Position numbers and translations under genes: made by a program
Shown here: positions 32,357 to 44,707 of the stretch, one piece after another
How positions within the stretch are numbered: position 1 is the first letter of the stretch
Layout: every line of letters starts with the position of its first letter
Notes under the pieces: generated by a model
What the model was told of the DNA's origin: nothing
What the model saw: the letters and a program-made list of their open reading frames with translations, nothing else
Database searches by the model: none
Assembly (NCBI GenBank): GCA_029204225.1
Contig: CM055104.1
Span: forward strand, 20,739,761 to 20,803,760
Direction of reading: 5' to 3'
DNA: 64,000 bases
Source of the DNA: Diphasiastrum complanatum
Lineage: Eukaryota > Streptophyta > Lycopodiopsida > Lycopodiales > Lycopodiaceae

Positions 32357-33880
32357 TATCAGACGATTTGTGGTTTCTGAATTCCAAAGCTACTCAACAT
32401 ATGACCAATCATCGTGAGATTTTTCATTCCTATCGAAGGTGAAGGTATTGTAAGATTAAGATTCCAACATGATCAATTGAAACTACTGTCAAAAGTCTTG
32501 TATGTTTCTAAACTCTCTACAAATCTATTATCAGTAAGTAGAATTACGGATTTAGGTCATAAGGTGGAGTTTGAGTCTGATCAATGCAGAATTATCGATA
32601 GGAATAATAAGATCCTTGCACTCGGCAAGAGACATGGATAATTATGTAGATTGGCACATTGTTATTCTGATTTTAGTCAAGCCTTGAAAACCTCTGTTCT
32701 TGTCAATAAAGCATTACTATGGCATCATCACTTAGGACACTTGAATTATGCATCTGTTTCGAACATGTCCAGACAATCCCTAGCACTTGATCTCAACTAT
32801 CCTTCTAGCAAAGTCGATCTCCTTGTCTGCCATAGCTGCATCTTTGGAAAGCAGACTAGGATTTCTTTTAGATCATTAGAGGAGTTCTAAATCCAAAAAT
32901 GACCCTTTGTAAATATTCTCTTCATATTTTTTCTCAATTTTTTCTTACACATGGACTAATCAAAACACTCAAATTTGAAATCTACGTAACGTAACTTTTT
33001 GAGTCCACACTAAAAATGGCATAACTTTTTAGTGGTAAGTCCAAATTTAACGGAGTTTGGTGCATTGAAAAGTGCTCGACAAGGGCTTTCCAATGATATT
33101 TAGATGACATACTTTTGAGCTACAATTTAAAAGTTATGGCAAGTCAAAAGTATTAGTGTTATAATATTTTAATAATATAAACTACATCTTGCACGAATTC
33201 TTAAAGGGTCTTTTTGGAGCTCAAAACTCCTCTAATGCGAGTCATAGGCATGCATCAAAAGGTCCGTTAGATGCTGTTCATTAAGATATATGTGGACCTA
33301 TGCAAACTCCATCATTGCTAGATGCAAAGTATTTCATTATCTTTGTTGACGAATTTTCCATAAGAACAGCTGTTTACTCCAAGCATAAATCAGAAGCTTT
33401 CATCAAGTTCAGACAATTCAAAGAGCATGCAAAAAATCAAACTGATAAACGAATCAAAGCACTGAGGTCTGACAATGAACGATAAGACATCTCCACAAAA
33501 TCCAAGGAGTACTGCCTCAACAATGGCATTGAGCAACAATACATTGCCTCTTATTCGCCTCAGTCAAATGGTCTTGTTGAGAGAAAGAACAGAACATTAG
33601 TCGTACTAAAGGTCTCTCAAACAAAACACTATTCGAAGTTTGGATAAGTACCAAACCTTCTTTATCAAACTTACGAGTATTTGGATGTACTGCTTATGCA
33701 TAGATTCCTCATGATTTCAGGAAGAAGCTCGACTTCCGGAGTGTCAAATGTATTTTCATCAGCTACATTACTTTAGATCAAGATTACAAGTTGTTCGATC
33801 CCATCGAGTTAATTATATTCGCTAGCTGAGATGTCATCTTCATCGAAGATCAGTTTATTGACCTCAAGGGAAAAGGCAAA
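32357..33880 (+). pseudogene. Copia protease and integrase, plus strand
   Basis: It begins with the protease segment FLDSGAT-like (32365-32410, here FLNSKATQHMTN with Asp and Gly changed) and continues through LLSKVLYVSKLSTNLLSVSRI and the pre-integrase zinc region (W-H-H-H-L-G-H-L, C-H-S-C at about 32715-32850). It is interrupted by a MITE at 32875-33236, then resumes in integrase (D-I-C-G-P-M-Q-T, VDEFSIRTAVY, ALRSDNER, SYSPQSNGLVERKNRTL). About 100 bp present in the copy at 35370-35465 is deleted near 33605. It ends at 33880 in GGCAAA, where an LTR is inserted. Confidence 0.9.
32875..33236. mobile_element. MITE, 362 bp, inserted in copia pol
   Basis: The ends are ATTAGAGGAGTT and AACTCCTCTAAT, and the terminal inverted repeat extends to about 34 bp with the shared GACCCTTT block. 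The interior is AT-rich with no ORF. The other copia copy (about 35000) reads through the site as TTTTAGATCGAGTCATAGG, giving an empty-site comparison. The occupied site reads TTTTAGATC, element, GCGAGTCATAGG. A clear target duplication is not visible, so the superfamily cannot be assigned. Confidence 0.85.
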
Positions 33881-34578
33881 TGTTAAAATTTCACAATTCT
33901 AGCTTGACCAATTTTGGTCACATGCATTGTAATTGGCAAGATGGCCATGTAAATAGATGCCACACGTGCCAAATAGCATAGGACGCTTTTCGAAGACTTC
34001 ATTCCTCGTATTACATTGTGATATCATCTTTGAAATGAGGCCAAAGTGTGCTTAGATAAGCTAGAGAAATTCTAGGAGGTAAAAATAGCATGTTTTACAT
34101 TGTTTTTGGGTCTTGAGATCTTGACCCCAAGTTAGGGTGGATCCAATGACATATTAGGTTAGATGTTAGGGTTAGGTTATGAAGTACAGATATGCCCTAA
34201 AACGTTCAGATCCAAGCTTGAAATGTATAAATGTATGATGGGATCTCCACCCAAATATAAAGAAAAATCGAGTTTTTCCACTTTTATCAACATTGTCTTT
34301 TGGTGGCGAGTTCTAGCTATTAGATGTGAGTGATTTTATGCATTAATTACTTGATTTGGAAGGTATCAAAGTTGTTTACAAGTCTGAGAAGCTTGCTACA
34401 CTTTACTTTAGTGTATTTGATCAAATCTATGTGCCTATTGTGGAGTTAAATGCCGAATTAGCTAGTTTTGGTAACTAGTCTTGATTCTAGCTCATAGTTT
34501 GGATCTAGATCTTTGATTTGTGCATTCTCCATCAATTTTAGGATTGATTGGGATTGAATTTGTTGTAAAATTTTGTCA
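33881..34578 (+). mobile_element. LTR of a second copia-type family, 698 bp
   Basis: It starts TGTTAAAATTTCAC and ends AAAATTTTGTCA, and is followed by TGGTATCAGAGC. The left flank is GCAAA of copia pol. The matching right-hand junction, LTR end then GCAAAGCC, is found inverted at 32112-32117, giving a 5-bp target duplication. This fixes both ends of the insertion. Confidence 0.88.
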
Positions 34579-34937
34579 TGGTATCAGAGCCTAATCAAAA
34601 GTGAGCTTTAGTTTGATTTTCTCAAGCTTAGATCCTAGATTTGAGTAGTATTGGGTCTGCCCTTGCTACTAGATGCTAATCTAGTGATTGTACCTCCAAA
34701 TTTGGTTTCATTTGAGTGAGAATAGATCAAAGAAAACTTGTTTTGCTGAGTTATAGTTGCAGAAACTGAGATTGACCCATTTCCATTTAACCAAACCAAA
34801 TTAGAAAGTTCTTATGAGTTGAATCTTGGAGTACATGTCTCCTAGTAGAGATTTTCATAAGGATTTGAATGCCACCACTCTTTAGAAGTTTTGGATCAAC
34901 CATTTGAGAGCTTAATTAGGTCATTATTAGGCTTCTT
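34579..34937 (+). mobile_element. Primer site and leader of the second LTR family
   Basis: TGGTATCAGAGC (34579-34590) is the initiator tRNA-Met primer site. About 350 bp of leader-like sequence without a long frame follow and end abruptly where copia zinc-finger sequence begins (about 34938). The internal coding region of this element is absent. Confidence 0.8.
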
Positions 34938-37590
34938 AAGGTCGATCTCTCTGTCTGCCATAGCTGCATCCTTGGAAAGCAGACTAGGATTCCTTTTAGA
35001 TCGAGTCATAGGCATGCAGCAAAAGGTCTGTTAGATGTTGTTCATTCAGATATATGTGGACCTATGCAAACTCCTTCATTGCTAGATGCAAAGTACTTTA
35101 TTACTTTTATTAACGAATTCTCTCAAAGAATAGTTGTTTACTTCATTAAACATAAATCAGAAGCTTTCATCAAGTTCAGACAATTCAAATAGCATGCAGA
35201 AAATCAAACTGGCAAACGAATCAAAGCACTGAGGTCTGACAACGGGGGAGAATACATCTCCACCAAATTCAAGGAGTATTGCCTTAACAATAGCATTGAA
35301 CAACAATACATTGCCTCTTATTCGCCTCAGTCAAATGGTCTTGCTAAGAGAAAGAACAGAACCTTAGTCGAGTCGACAAAGTGCATGTTATCACATGCGT
35401 CACTTCCAAAGTCCTTCTGGACTAAAGCTGTTTCAACAGCAAACTATATTTAGAATAGATGTCTTACTAAAGGTCTCTCAGACAAAATACCATTCGAAGT
35501 TTGGATAGGTACCAAACCTTCTTTATTGAGTTTAAAAGTTTTTGGATGTACTGCTTACGCGCATATTCCTCATGATCTCAGGAAGAAGCTCGACTTCCAG
35601 AGTATCAAATGTATTTTCATCAACTACACTACTTTAGATCAAGCTTACAAGTTGTTCGATCCTATCGAGTCGAAGATATTCACTAGCCCGGGATGTCATC
35701 TTCATCAAAGATCAGTTTATAGACCTCAAGGGAAAAGGCAAAGCCTATGTAGCTAACTTGTCCGACTCGTCTGACATATTGAACTTTGAGGTTCCTCAGT
35801 CAACTATTCTCATTGAAGGTCCAAGCTCATCTACTTTTGACGAACAATATATCAATGGCGAATCCGAAGATGATGATGTTGCAGTTCAGCAACTACGGTA
35901 TGATGAAAGTGATCAACTTCCTCTATTCCTCAGAAGATCATCAAGAACTAGCAGACCACCTATAAGGTATATCGATGAGTCTGTAGCCTACCTTGTTTAG
36001 GAGCCGACAATTGTTAAAGAGGCACTCAGTTAGCTCGATTCCGATCTCTAGAAAGAAGCTATGGATAAAGAGTATTCATCTCTTATCAAGAACCAGACAT
36101 GGACGACTGTCGAATTACCCGCTAGCAGATACATAGTTGATTGCAAATGGATTTTCAAAGTCAAGTACAAAGTAGACGGAAGCATCGATAGAAGAAAAGC
36201 TCGACTTGTTGCCAGAGGATTTTCTCAGGTATACAACGTCGATTACATTGAGACCTTCAGTCCAACAGTCAAGCATTCTTCTATTCGACTTTTATTGTCG
36301 TTTGCTGCTGCAGCAGATTTGGAAATACATCAAATGGATGTACAGACAGCATATCTCAATGGAGTTATTCAAGAAGACATTTACATGTTGCAATCCGAAG
36401 GTTATATTATCGAAGATAAACACAATCATGTGTGTAAACTCCATAATGCACTTTATGGCTTGACGCAATCTGCTCGGGCATGGTTTCAAAGGAGCGATAC
36501 TTTCCTTATCAGTTATACACCAAGCTCTTCAAATTTGAATGTCTACTTCAAGACAGTGCAGCAGTCTTTTATCATTATGACTTTATGTTTGGATGACACA
36601 CTACTCTTCGACAACAATATCAATCTGATAAAAGAAGGCAAGACAGTGCTATCTTTCGAATTCGACATGACATATCTGAGGAAAGCTCATTTTTGCCTTG
36701 GTATTCAAATCCATAGAGACAAAAATCAAAAGCTGATCTACATTACTCAGCAGAGGTACATCTACAATATGTTAGTGAGATATAATCTAGTTAATTGCAA
36801 GTTAGCTCTCTCACCAATAGAACCAGGTCTCAAATTGTCGAAGGACCAATGTCCCCGAACAATTGAAGAGAAGGAGTAGATGCGTGAGTATCTTTATCAT
36901 TCGATAATAGGATCTCTTATGTACGCAATGATCTGTACCATGCCAGACATAGCTTTTGCAGTCAGCTCCCTAAGTCAATTTATAACTAACTCTGGTATAA
37001 CACATTAGAATGCTCTTATCAGAGTCATGAGATATCTTCGAGCTACTATGGACTTTTGCATTTGTTATGGAGCAGTCGACAACAACAAACTCAACCTACT
37101 CAGTGGTTACACATATGCAAGTTGGACAGGAGATGTAGACACCCGTAAATCCACTTCTAGATTTACATTCTTTCTCAACAACGGTCCAATTTCCTGGAAC
37201 AGTCGCAAGCATTTTTTGATAACTCTATCAACTACAAAATCAGAGTATATCGTAGCCTCGCAAGCTACAAAGGAAGCAAATTGGTTGAAAAACTTACTTT
37301 CAGATATTGGTATGAACCAATATGCTCCGACATTACTATTTTGTGATAATCAAAGTGTCATCGCCTTGTCAGCCAACCCTAGATCTCATTCTAGGAGTAA
37401 GCACATTTTACTCGAGTATCACTATGTTAGAAGCAAAGTTCTCGACAAAGAGGTCAAATTGTAGTATTGTCGAACGCAAGATATGACAACAGATATTTTT
37501 ACCAAAGCATTAAGCTTTGGATACACACAAAAAGTTCTGTGCAGAACTAAGTTTAGAGGTCAAGGCGTTCATGGATTCAGATTAAGAGGG
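34938..37590 (+). pseudogene. Copia pol: integrase, RT and RNase H, plus strand
   Basis: The fragment starts in the integrase zinc finger (C-H-S-C region) and keeps the integrase core (LRSDNGGEYIS in the frame at about 35233-35265), the linker (35758-36000), RT (36061-36879: W-I-F-K-V-K-Y-K, RLVARGFSQVYNVDY, QMDVQTAYLNG, then LDDTLLF where Tyr-Val is altered to Cys-Leu) and RNase H (37027-37464: YTYASWTGDVDTRKSTSRF, LSTTKSEYIVASQ). Stops at about 36000, 36033, 36879, 37009 and 37464 plus frame breaks before 35526 disable it. It ends in a polypurine tract before the LTR at 37593. Confidence 0.93.
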
Positions 37591-37592
37591 AG

Positions 37593-38638
37593 TGTTGGAT
37601 TGTTCTCCTACTAATCGACTAATTGACATTTTAATCTTCGTCCAATTTTATCCAGACCTACAGATTTCTTCGTGTTTTTACACAGTCTGCATAATTACTC
37701 AGAAACGGCTCACAATGTTGACATCTTTGGGATTTTTGTCTTTTGGAATTTTCTCTCACTTCGACTTTCTCGCAAAATGCCAAATGTCTCAAATGTTAAA
37801 AAAATGACATTGGCGAAGACCTTTGCATTTTTTGCATGATATTTTACGTTCATTTCTGCAGAGTGACAGTTTACGTTCAAATCTAGAGACAGACTGTTTA
37901 CGACCAAAGCCACCGACTTGCATTAATTCATCAACAAGTAATTTATGAGAAGTCCTAACTAGATGGATGTCAGCACATCACAACCAACTGGATGATGCAT
38001 TTGACGACCTAATTGCTTAGTATAAGTAGCTGTTCATATTCCTACATCTCAAGCTTTGAAGCATGAAGATCAATCATCAAGTATTGAATAGTTAGCGTTC
38101 TCTCTCTCAAGCCTGCAAGCTTGGACACTTCTGAGAATTTTAGCTCACTTCTTTAGAGTTGATTAGAGATTGTTATTGCTCTTACTGCTAGCATATCAGT
38201 AGTTGTGCTTAATTCAGACTTATATTTAGTCGTTCAGAGATAGCTTAGAGTACGCAGCTTCAATCCGCAAACTTGTTGTACTCATTTACATTTGTTTCGT
38301 TTTCATAGTGAATCAATACTATCTTCTTATTGCGTTCAAGTTTGTCTCAGAATGTATGTGTTTTTGTAGTTCTTTGTGATTGATTATTTGTCTGATAATT
38401 CAATGCTTAATGTTTGGCTACGTAATCATTGTAGTACTAATGATTTCAAAGTTAGTTACTATAAGATCGAACGTGATTTCTATCACTATTGTTTTGTTCG
38501 AAATTGATAGGTGTAGTCATGCATAGAGAAAGAGATAGATAGTTTATTCCACTATGCACGATAAGTTTTATTCTTGTCGTTCGAATTCTTTTTATTCTAT
38601 TCTATTTGGCCTATCTTTTCACACACCTCTTTCCAACA
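37593..38638 (+). mobile_element. Copia 3' LTR, plus orientation, 1046 bp
   Basis: It starts TGTTGGATTGTTC directly after AAGAGGGAG and ends CCTCTTTCCAACA, with TGTTGG/CCAACA inverted termini. The same family supplies the LTR pieces at 13440-13894, 28087-28192 and 29295-30266. It closes the element whose gag starts at 28359. Confidence 0.93.
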
Positions 38639-39645
<1,007 letters not shown>

Positions 39646-39649
39646 TAGT

Positions 39650-40985
39650 TTACAATTTTCCCTCCAACGGAGCTGCAATAGACTTACAAATATCTATGTT
39701 GAACTTTTTAAAATAGACATATGCTACTTTTCTTGACATATGAAAGCAGTATTTTGGTCCTTGCAAACCTCTATCCCTAATGCATGATACAACTTCAAAA
39801 TCTTTCATTTCAAATTCTTGCAATCTTGATAAGGGTAAATCTAGAATGGCATTCATAGATCTTCCATTGCAAAAAATTGAAGCTACAAGCTTATGGTTCC
39901 TTTCTTGCTTTATGCTTTAGGTATCACATTACCGTCTTTCTCAGTAGTCATGGGTGGATTAGCACCTGGTATCCACGTCTCTTGCCCAGTCTAAATCTGA
40001 ATAGGTGACTAAAGTGAGTGCAACTTCTGTATTACCATTATAGCTCAAAGCATAGTGCTTCATAGCTTGAATGTACTTCAGTACTCTTTGCAAAGCCTTC
40101 CAACGTTGTAGGCCTGGACTGGACATATACTGAGATAATGTGCTCACCGCATATGCTAAATCAGGTCATGTGCAGATCATAGAATATATCATAGATCCTA
40201 TGATAGATTGATAAGGATATTTGCACATTTCTTGCGGATCTGCTTGAGTTTTGGGGCACACATCTTTAGACAGTTTGGATCCTGGATCCATGGGTGTGTC
40301 TATCGGTTTGTAGTCCTCCATGCCATATATGTGAAATACACTAGCTAGATAGGACTCTTGGCTTATAGTGATCCTTTTGCTTGTGCAATCTCTGTTGATC
40401 TCCATACCGAGAAGGTAATGAACTAGGCCTAAATCAGTCATCTCAAATTCTAATGAAAGCAAAGATTTGGTTTCCTGTAATAACTGATTTGATTTGTTGA
40501 TAATCAAGGAATCATCAACGTATAATGTTATTATAACATAGCTTGACCCTTTATGCTTGAGATATACATTAGAGTCTGCGGAGCAAGAAGTAAAATTATG
40601 TTGCAACAAGAAGTGATTGATTCTGTCATACCAGGCCCTGGGATCTTGCTTAAGACCATATAATGTCTTATGCAATTTACACACAAAATGCTCTTTGCCT
40701 TGAAGGACGTAACCTTCTGGTTGATAAATGAATATATCTTCTTGTATGTATTCGTGAAGGAATGTTGTCTGGACGTCCATCTAGTGAATGTCTAGATCTT
40801 CTGCAACAACTATAGCCAGCAAGGTGCGAATAGATTGATGCTTTACCACTGGACTGAAGGTGTCAGTGTAATCTATTCCATAAGCTTGCTCAAATCCTTT
40901 AACCATTAATCGAGCTTTCCGTTTATATATTGATCCATCTGGCTTAAGCTTTAGCTTGAAGATCCACTTAGAGTCAATAGGTTTA
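39650..40985 (-). pseudogene. Copia RT and partial RNase H, minus strand
   Basis: The minus strand from 40985 gives W-I-F-K-L-K-L-K-P-D-G-S, AYGIDYTDTFSPVV, then the frame 40166-40780 (MDVQTTFLHEYIQEDIF, YGLKQDPRAWYDRI, ITLYVDDSLII, F-E-M-T-D-L-G-L-V-H-Y-L-L-G) and RNase H start (39959-40147, YSDLDWARDVDTR). RT keeps its YVDD catalytic motif. After 39959 the sequence switches to a different copia RT end (39650-39856, KKFNIDICKSIAAPLEG). It belongs to a family distinct from that at 28-38 kb. Confidence 0.9.
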
Positions 40986-41843
<858 letters not shown>

Positions 41844-44250
41844 GTATGTCAAATGTGTTCTACAAAGCATAATGCATCATGAAACACTATGCAAAATAAC
41901 TGTTCGATCCACAAACTCGGTGAAATCATACCTACTTTATTAATTTATTATCGTTTTTTAGCTGCATAGCTTCATCAACGTACTTGTCATATTAGTTCTT
42001 TTCAATTGAGAGTTATCACTAATCATTATGTTACCAATTTCATTATCAAATGAACATTTGGACATGAGTACATAAATCAGCTATGATGTTGTAGCCCCCC
42101 AAGGCAATTGTTGTGAATGATATATTTTTGTGTGAAAATGTACGTCAAACATGAAAAAAAAATATGTTTTCGATCATGTTTTCAAATTGCAATTCATCCA
42201 ACTGAATTTTCTCCTGATTTGTCAATCATTAAGTGTCTTCTGATGACTCTTAAAAAATTCTTTGATAAAATTATATTGGAAGTGGTGCTTGAGTACTCTC
42301 TATGGGTTGATTTGTAGAGATTGACAATCAGTTGAGGAAGAGTCGACAAAATTCTCTTCCAAAATGGCTCACAAAGGAGGAAATACACAAAGATATGCTT
42401 CTATGAGTCTAAAAAGCAAAAATGGCTAAATGCAAATAAGAGCATATCATCTTAGAGAAGGGGGTATATTCCAGAAAAACATTTCTTCTCTATTGAAAAA
42501 AGAAATCTTTTAATTGTTAAGACGTGGCAAGTATCCGAGTCCACATTTTTAACAGACACAGAAGGCATTGCATGGCAACACAAGACTACCATGTGTCCCA
42601 AATGCAAGGTAGTGGCACTTCCACTTGGTCCTCATGTGGCAATCAGTGATGATTGACCCACTTCCAACAAAGAAAGAATTGAGAGTTAATGACATGCAAA
42701 GCTTGGTAATAAAATGTAGACATATTTTGTTGTGAAGCAAGCATAATGTTGGATCACCTGGAATGCACAATTCCATACAACATCGCCTTTGGCTTTATTC
42801 AAAAAATAAGTGGCTCAAAAATCATTGGTCTACTCATGCCAATTAAGGGATTACAATACCATTCCAATCTCCTTTAAATATTTGTCCTAGACTTCCTTTG
42901 ATAGTTGGTTGTCCTAGACTTTCTTGATAGTAACTCATCTTTCACTATTCATTATTGTGAGTACCTAGCCAATAGTATTGCTTCTTAGACACTCAACTTT
43001 AGCATTTCCTAGAATTATTATTTTTCGTAGTTATAGCATTATGCAACAACACACCTTGTAACAACTTTCGTAATTTGGCACATCGCATTTGATAGGGTGT
43101 TAACCTCCATGATTACCTACTTTAACTTTCTAATACATTAAGGGAGAGAGTCATTAGAGTTGTTACGTTATTGGTTTGTTAGCCAGCTTCATGCAATTTG
43201 CTGTCCAGTATGAAATATTTCAAGGATTGCCTTATATGTAGAAATCAGCTAATATGGGCTTTTGTAGGAAATATCCAAGGTTGAAAACCACCACTTCCCT
43301 TTAATCCTTGCATTGGCATTGAGAATTGGACCAACCTGAGGAGGGGGGTAGAACAATAGCATAAGTTGATCCCTCAAAGCATCAAAAAACTGAAATATTC
43401 TTGACAAGCTTGTTAAGGGACCACACAAATTTTCCCTTTGAGAACTCAAGCCATTGTCAATCTGCGAACTTCTACTTTTTGTGCACAAAAAGTGTTGGTC
43501 AAAGTGTTCCGATTTTCCTTTTTTCTTTAGAATTTTTCTAACCATATATATGTATAGTTTCTATTAGTAATCACTTGAATACTATGAGACTTTATATTGG
43601 AATTGGCAAGATTTTTTATGTAGAATCCTATTGAGAATTGCTGAGAAAAAGAATTTTATTTTAATTTGATAACCTGAACTGATGGTTCTTGTTTTCAAGA
43701 ATAGAGATAATACCCGAAACGGAAGGGTACTCTAAATATGTGAGAGCCGCTTGCTACAAGTCACAACCGTGTTGCAATAGTAGCTCTAAATGAATTGATA
43801 GAAAAAATATCAAAAGTAACACGACAAGCCATTCTGAATTTTTATCCTTGACAGAATCCAACAAGGATTGATGCACCTAAACTGGACCACATTGTACCCG
43901 AAACATTTGGCAACCTACATAAATGTACTGCCCTTAATTAATGCTTTAATTTGATACTCATATTCCCCCCTCACACACACACAGGCACAAAAACGTTTCT
44001 GAGAAACGCGATCCAGAAACGCATTTTTTAGAAACACAATGCAACTTTGATCTGTATATATGTTCACTTACCAAAGCTAGTAGGTTGGAGATCTGCCCTG
44101 ATGTATTCAAATTTAACCCCCTAGTCAAATCATTTATTCCAAGCTTTATTGTTTCGAAAGGCTAATGAGTATGCTAAATTAAGGGACAAATACTAACTAA
44201 AATACAGAAGAAACACATTGGGCAGTTTTAGGGTAAACTCGTATATAATC
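41844..44250. other. Unassigned sequence downstream of the reductase gene
   Basis: AT-rich with short frames only and no recognised domain. Near 43990-44035 a GAAACGC motif is repeated (GAAACGCGATCCAGAAACGC), related to GATCCGGAACG-type motifs elsewhere in the window. Confidence 0.45.
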
Positions 44251-44707
44251 TAGGGTCTAAACAGTCAAAAACCTTATTGATCGTTTGAGCAATTGTACAT
44301 ATAAGAGTAGTACAGATAATTGAGAAGCTTGAGTACAGTAAATGATTTCACCTTCAGCTTGAGATTCCATGTGCATATATATCCCCAAGTTTGTCTGAGC
44401 TATGAAATGAATATGAAGCTGCACATTCACCAAGCCATCCTGTTGGAGTTGAAGTAATGATATGCTATGCAGACAATAAGTGCTCCTGGCAAGTACTGCC
44501 AAACATTCTGGGACTTCAACTCCTTTCCAAGAAAAACACTTCTTCCATTTGTTGAGCAAAAAGTGTGCAGGAGAGAACAGCTCAGCCTTTTTCTGGACTA
44601 TTACAACAAAGATGTCAGTGATTCCTTCTTCTGGCTCATGTTCTTCCATGATGAGCATGATTTGTGTTTGTGAGGTATCCTAAAGCCTGCCCTAGCTTCA
44701 TGAGAAA

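Noticed and set aside
43249-43545. Minus-strand ORF with an F-S-T-L-D-I phrase resembling a reverse transcriptase block
   Set aside because: Only a few residues fit and neighbouring RT motifs are absent.
44257-44658. 133-codon minus-strand ORF just downstream of the reductase stop
   Set aside because: It lies in what should be the 3' untranslated region of the reductase, has no recognised domain and overlaps antisense frames of equal quality.
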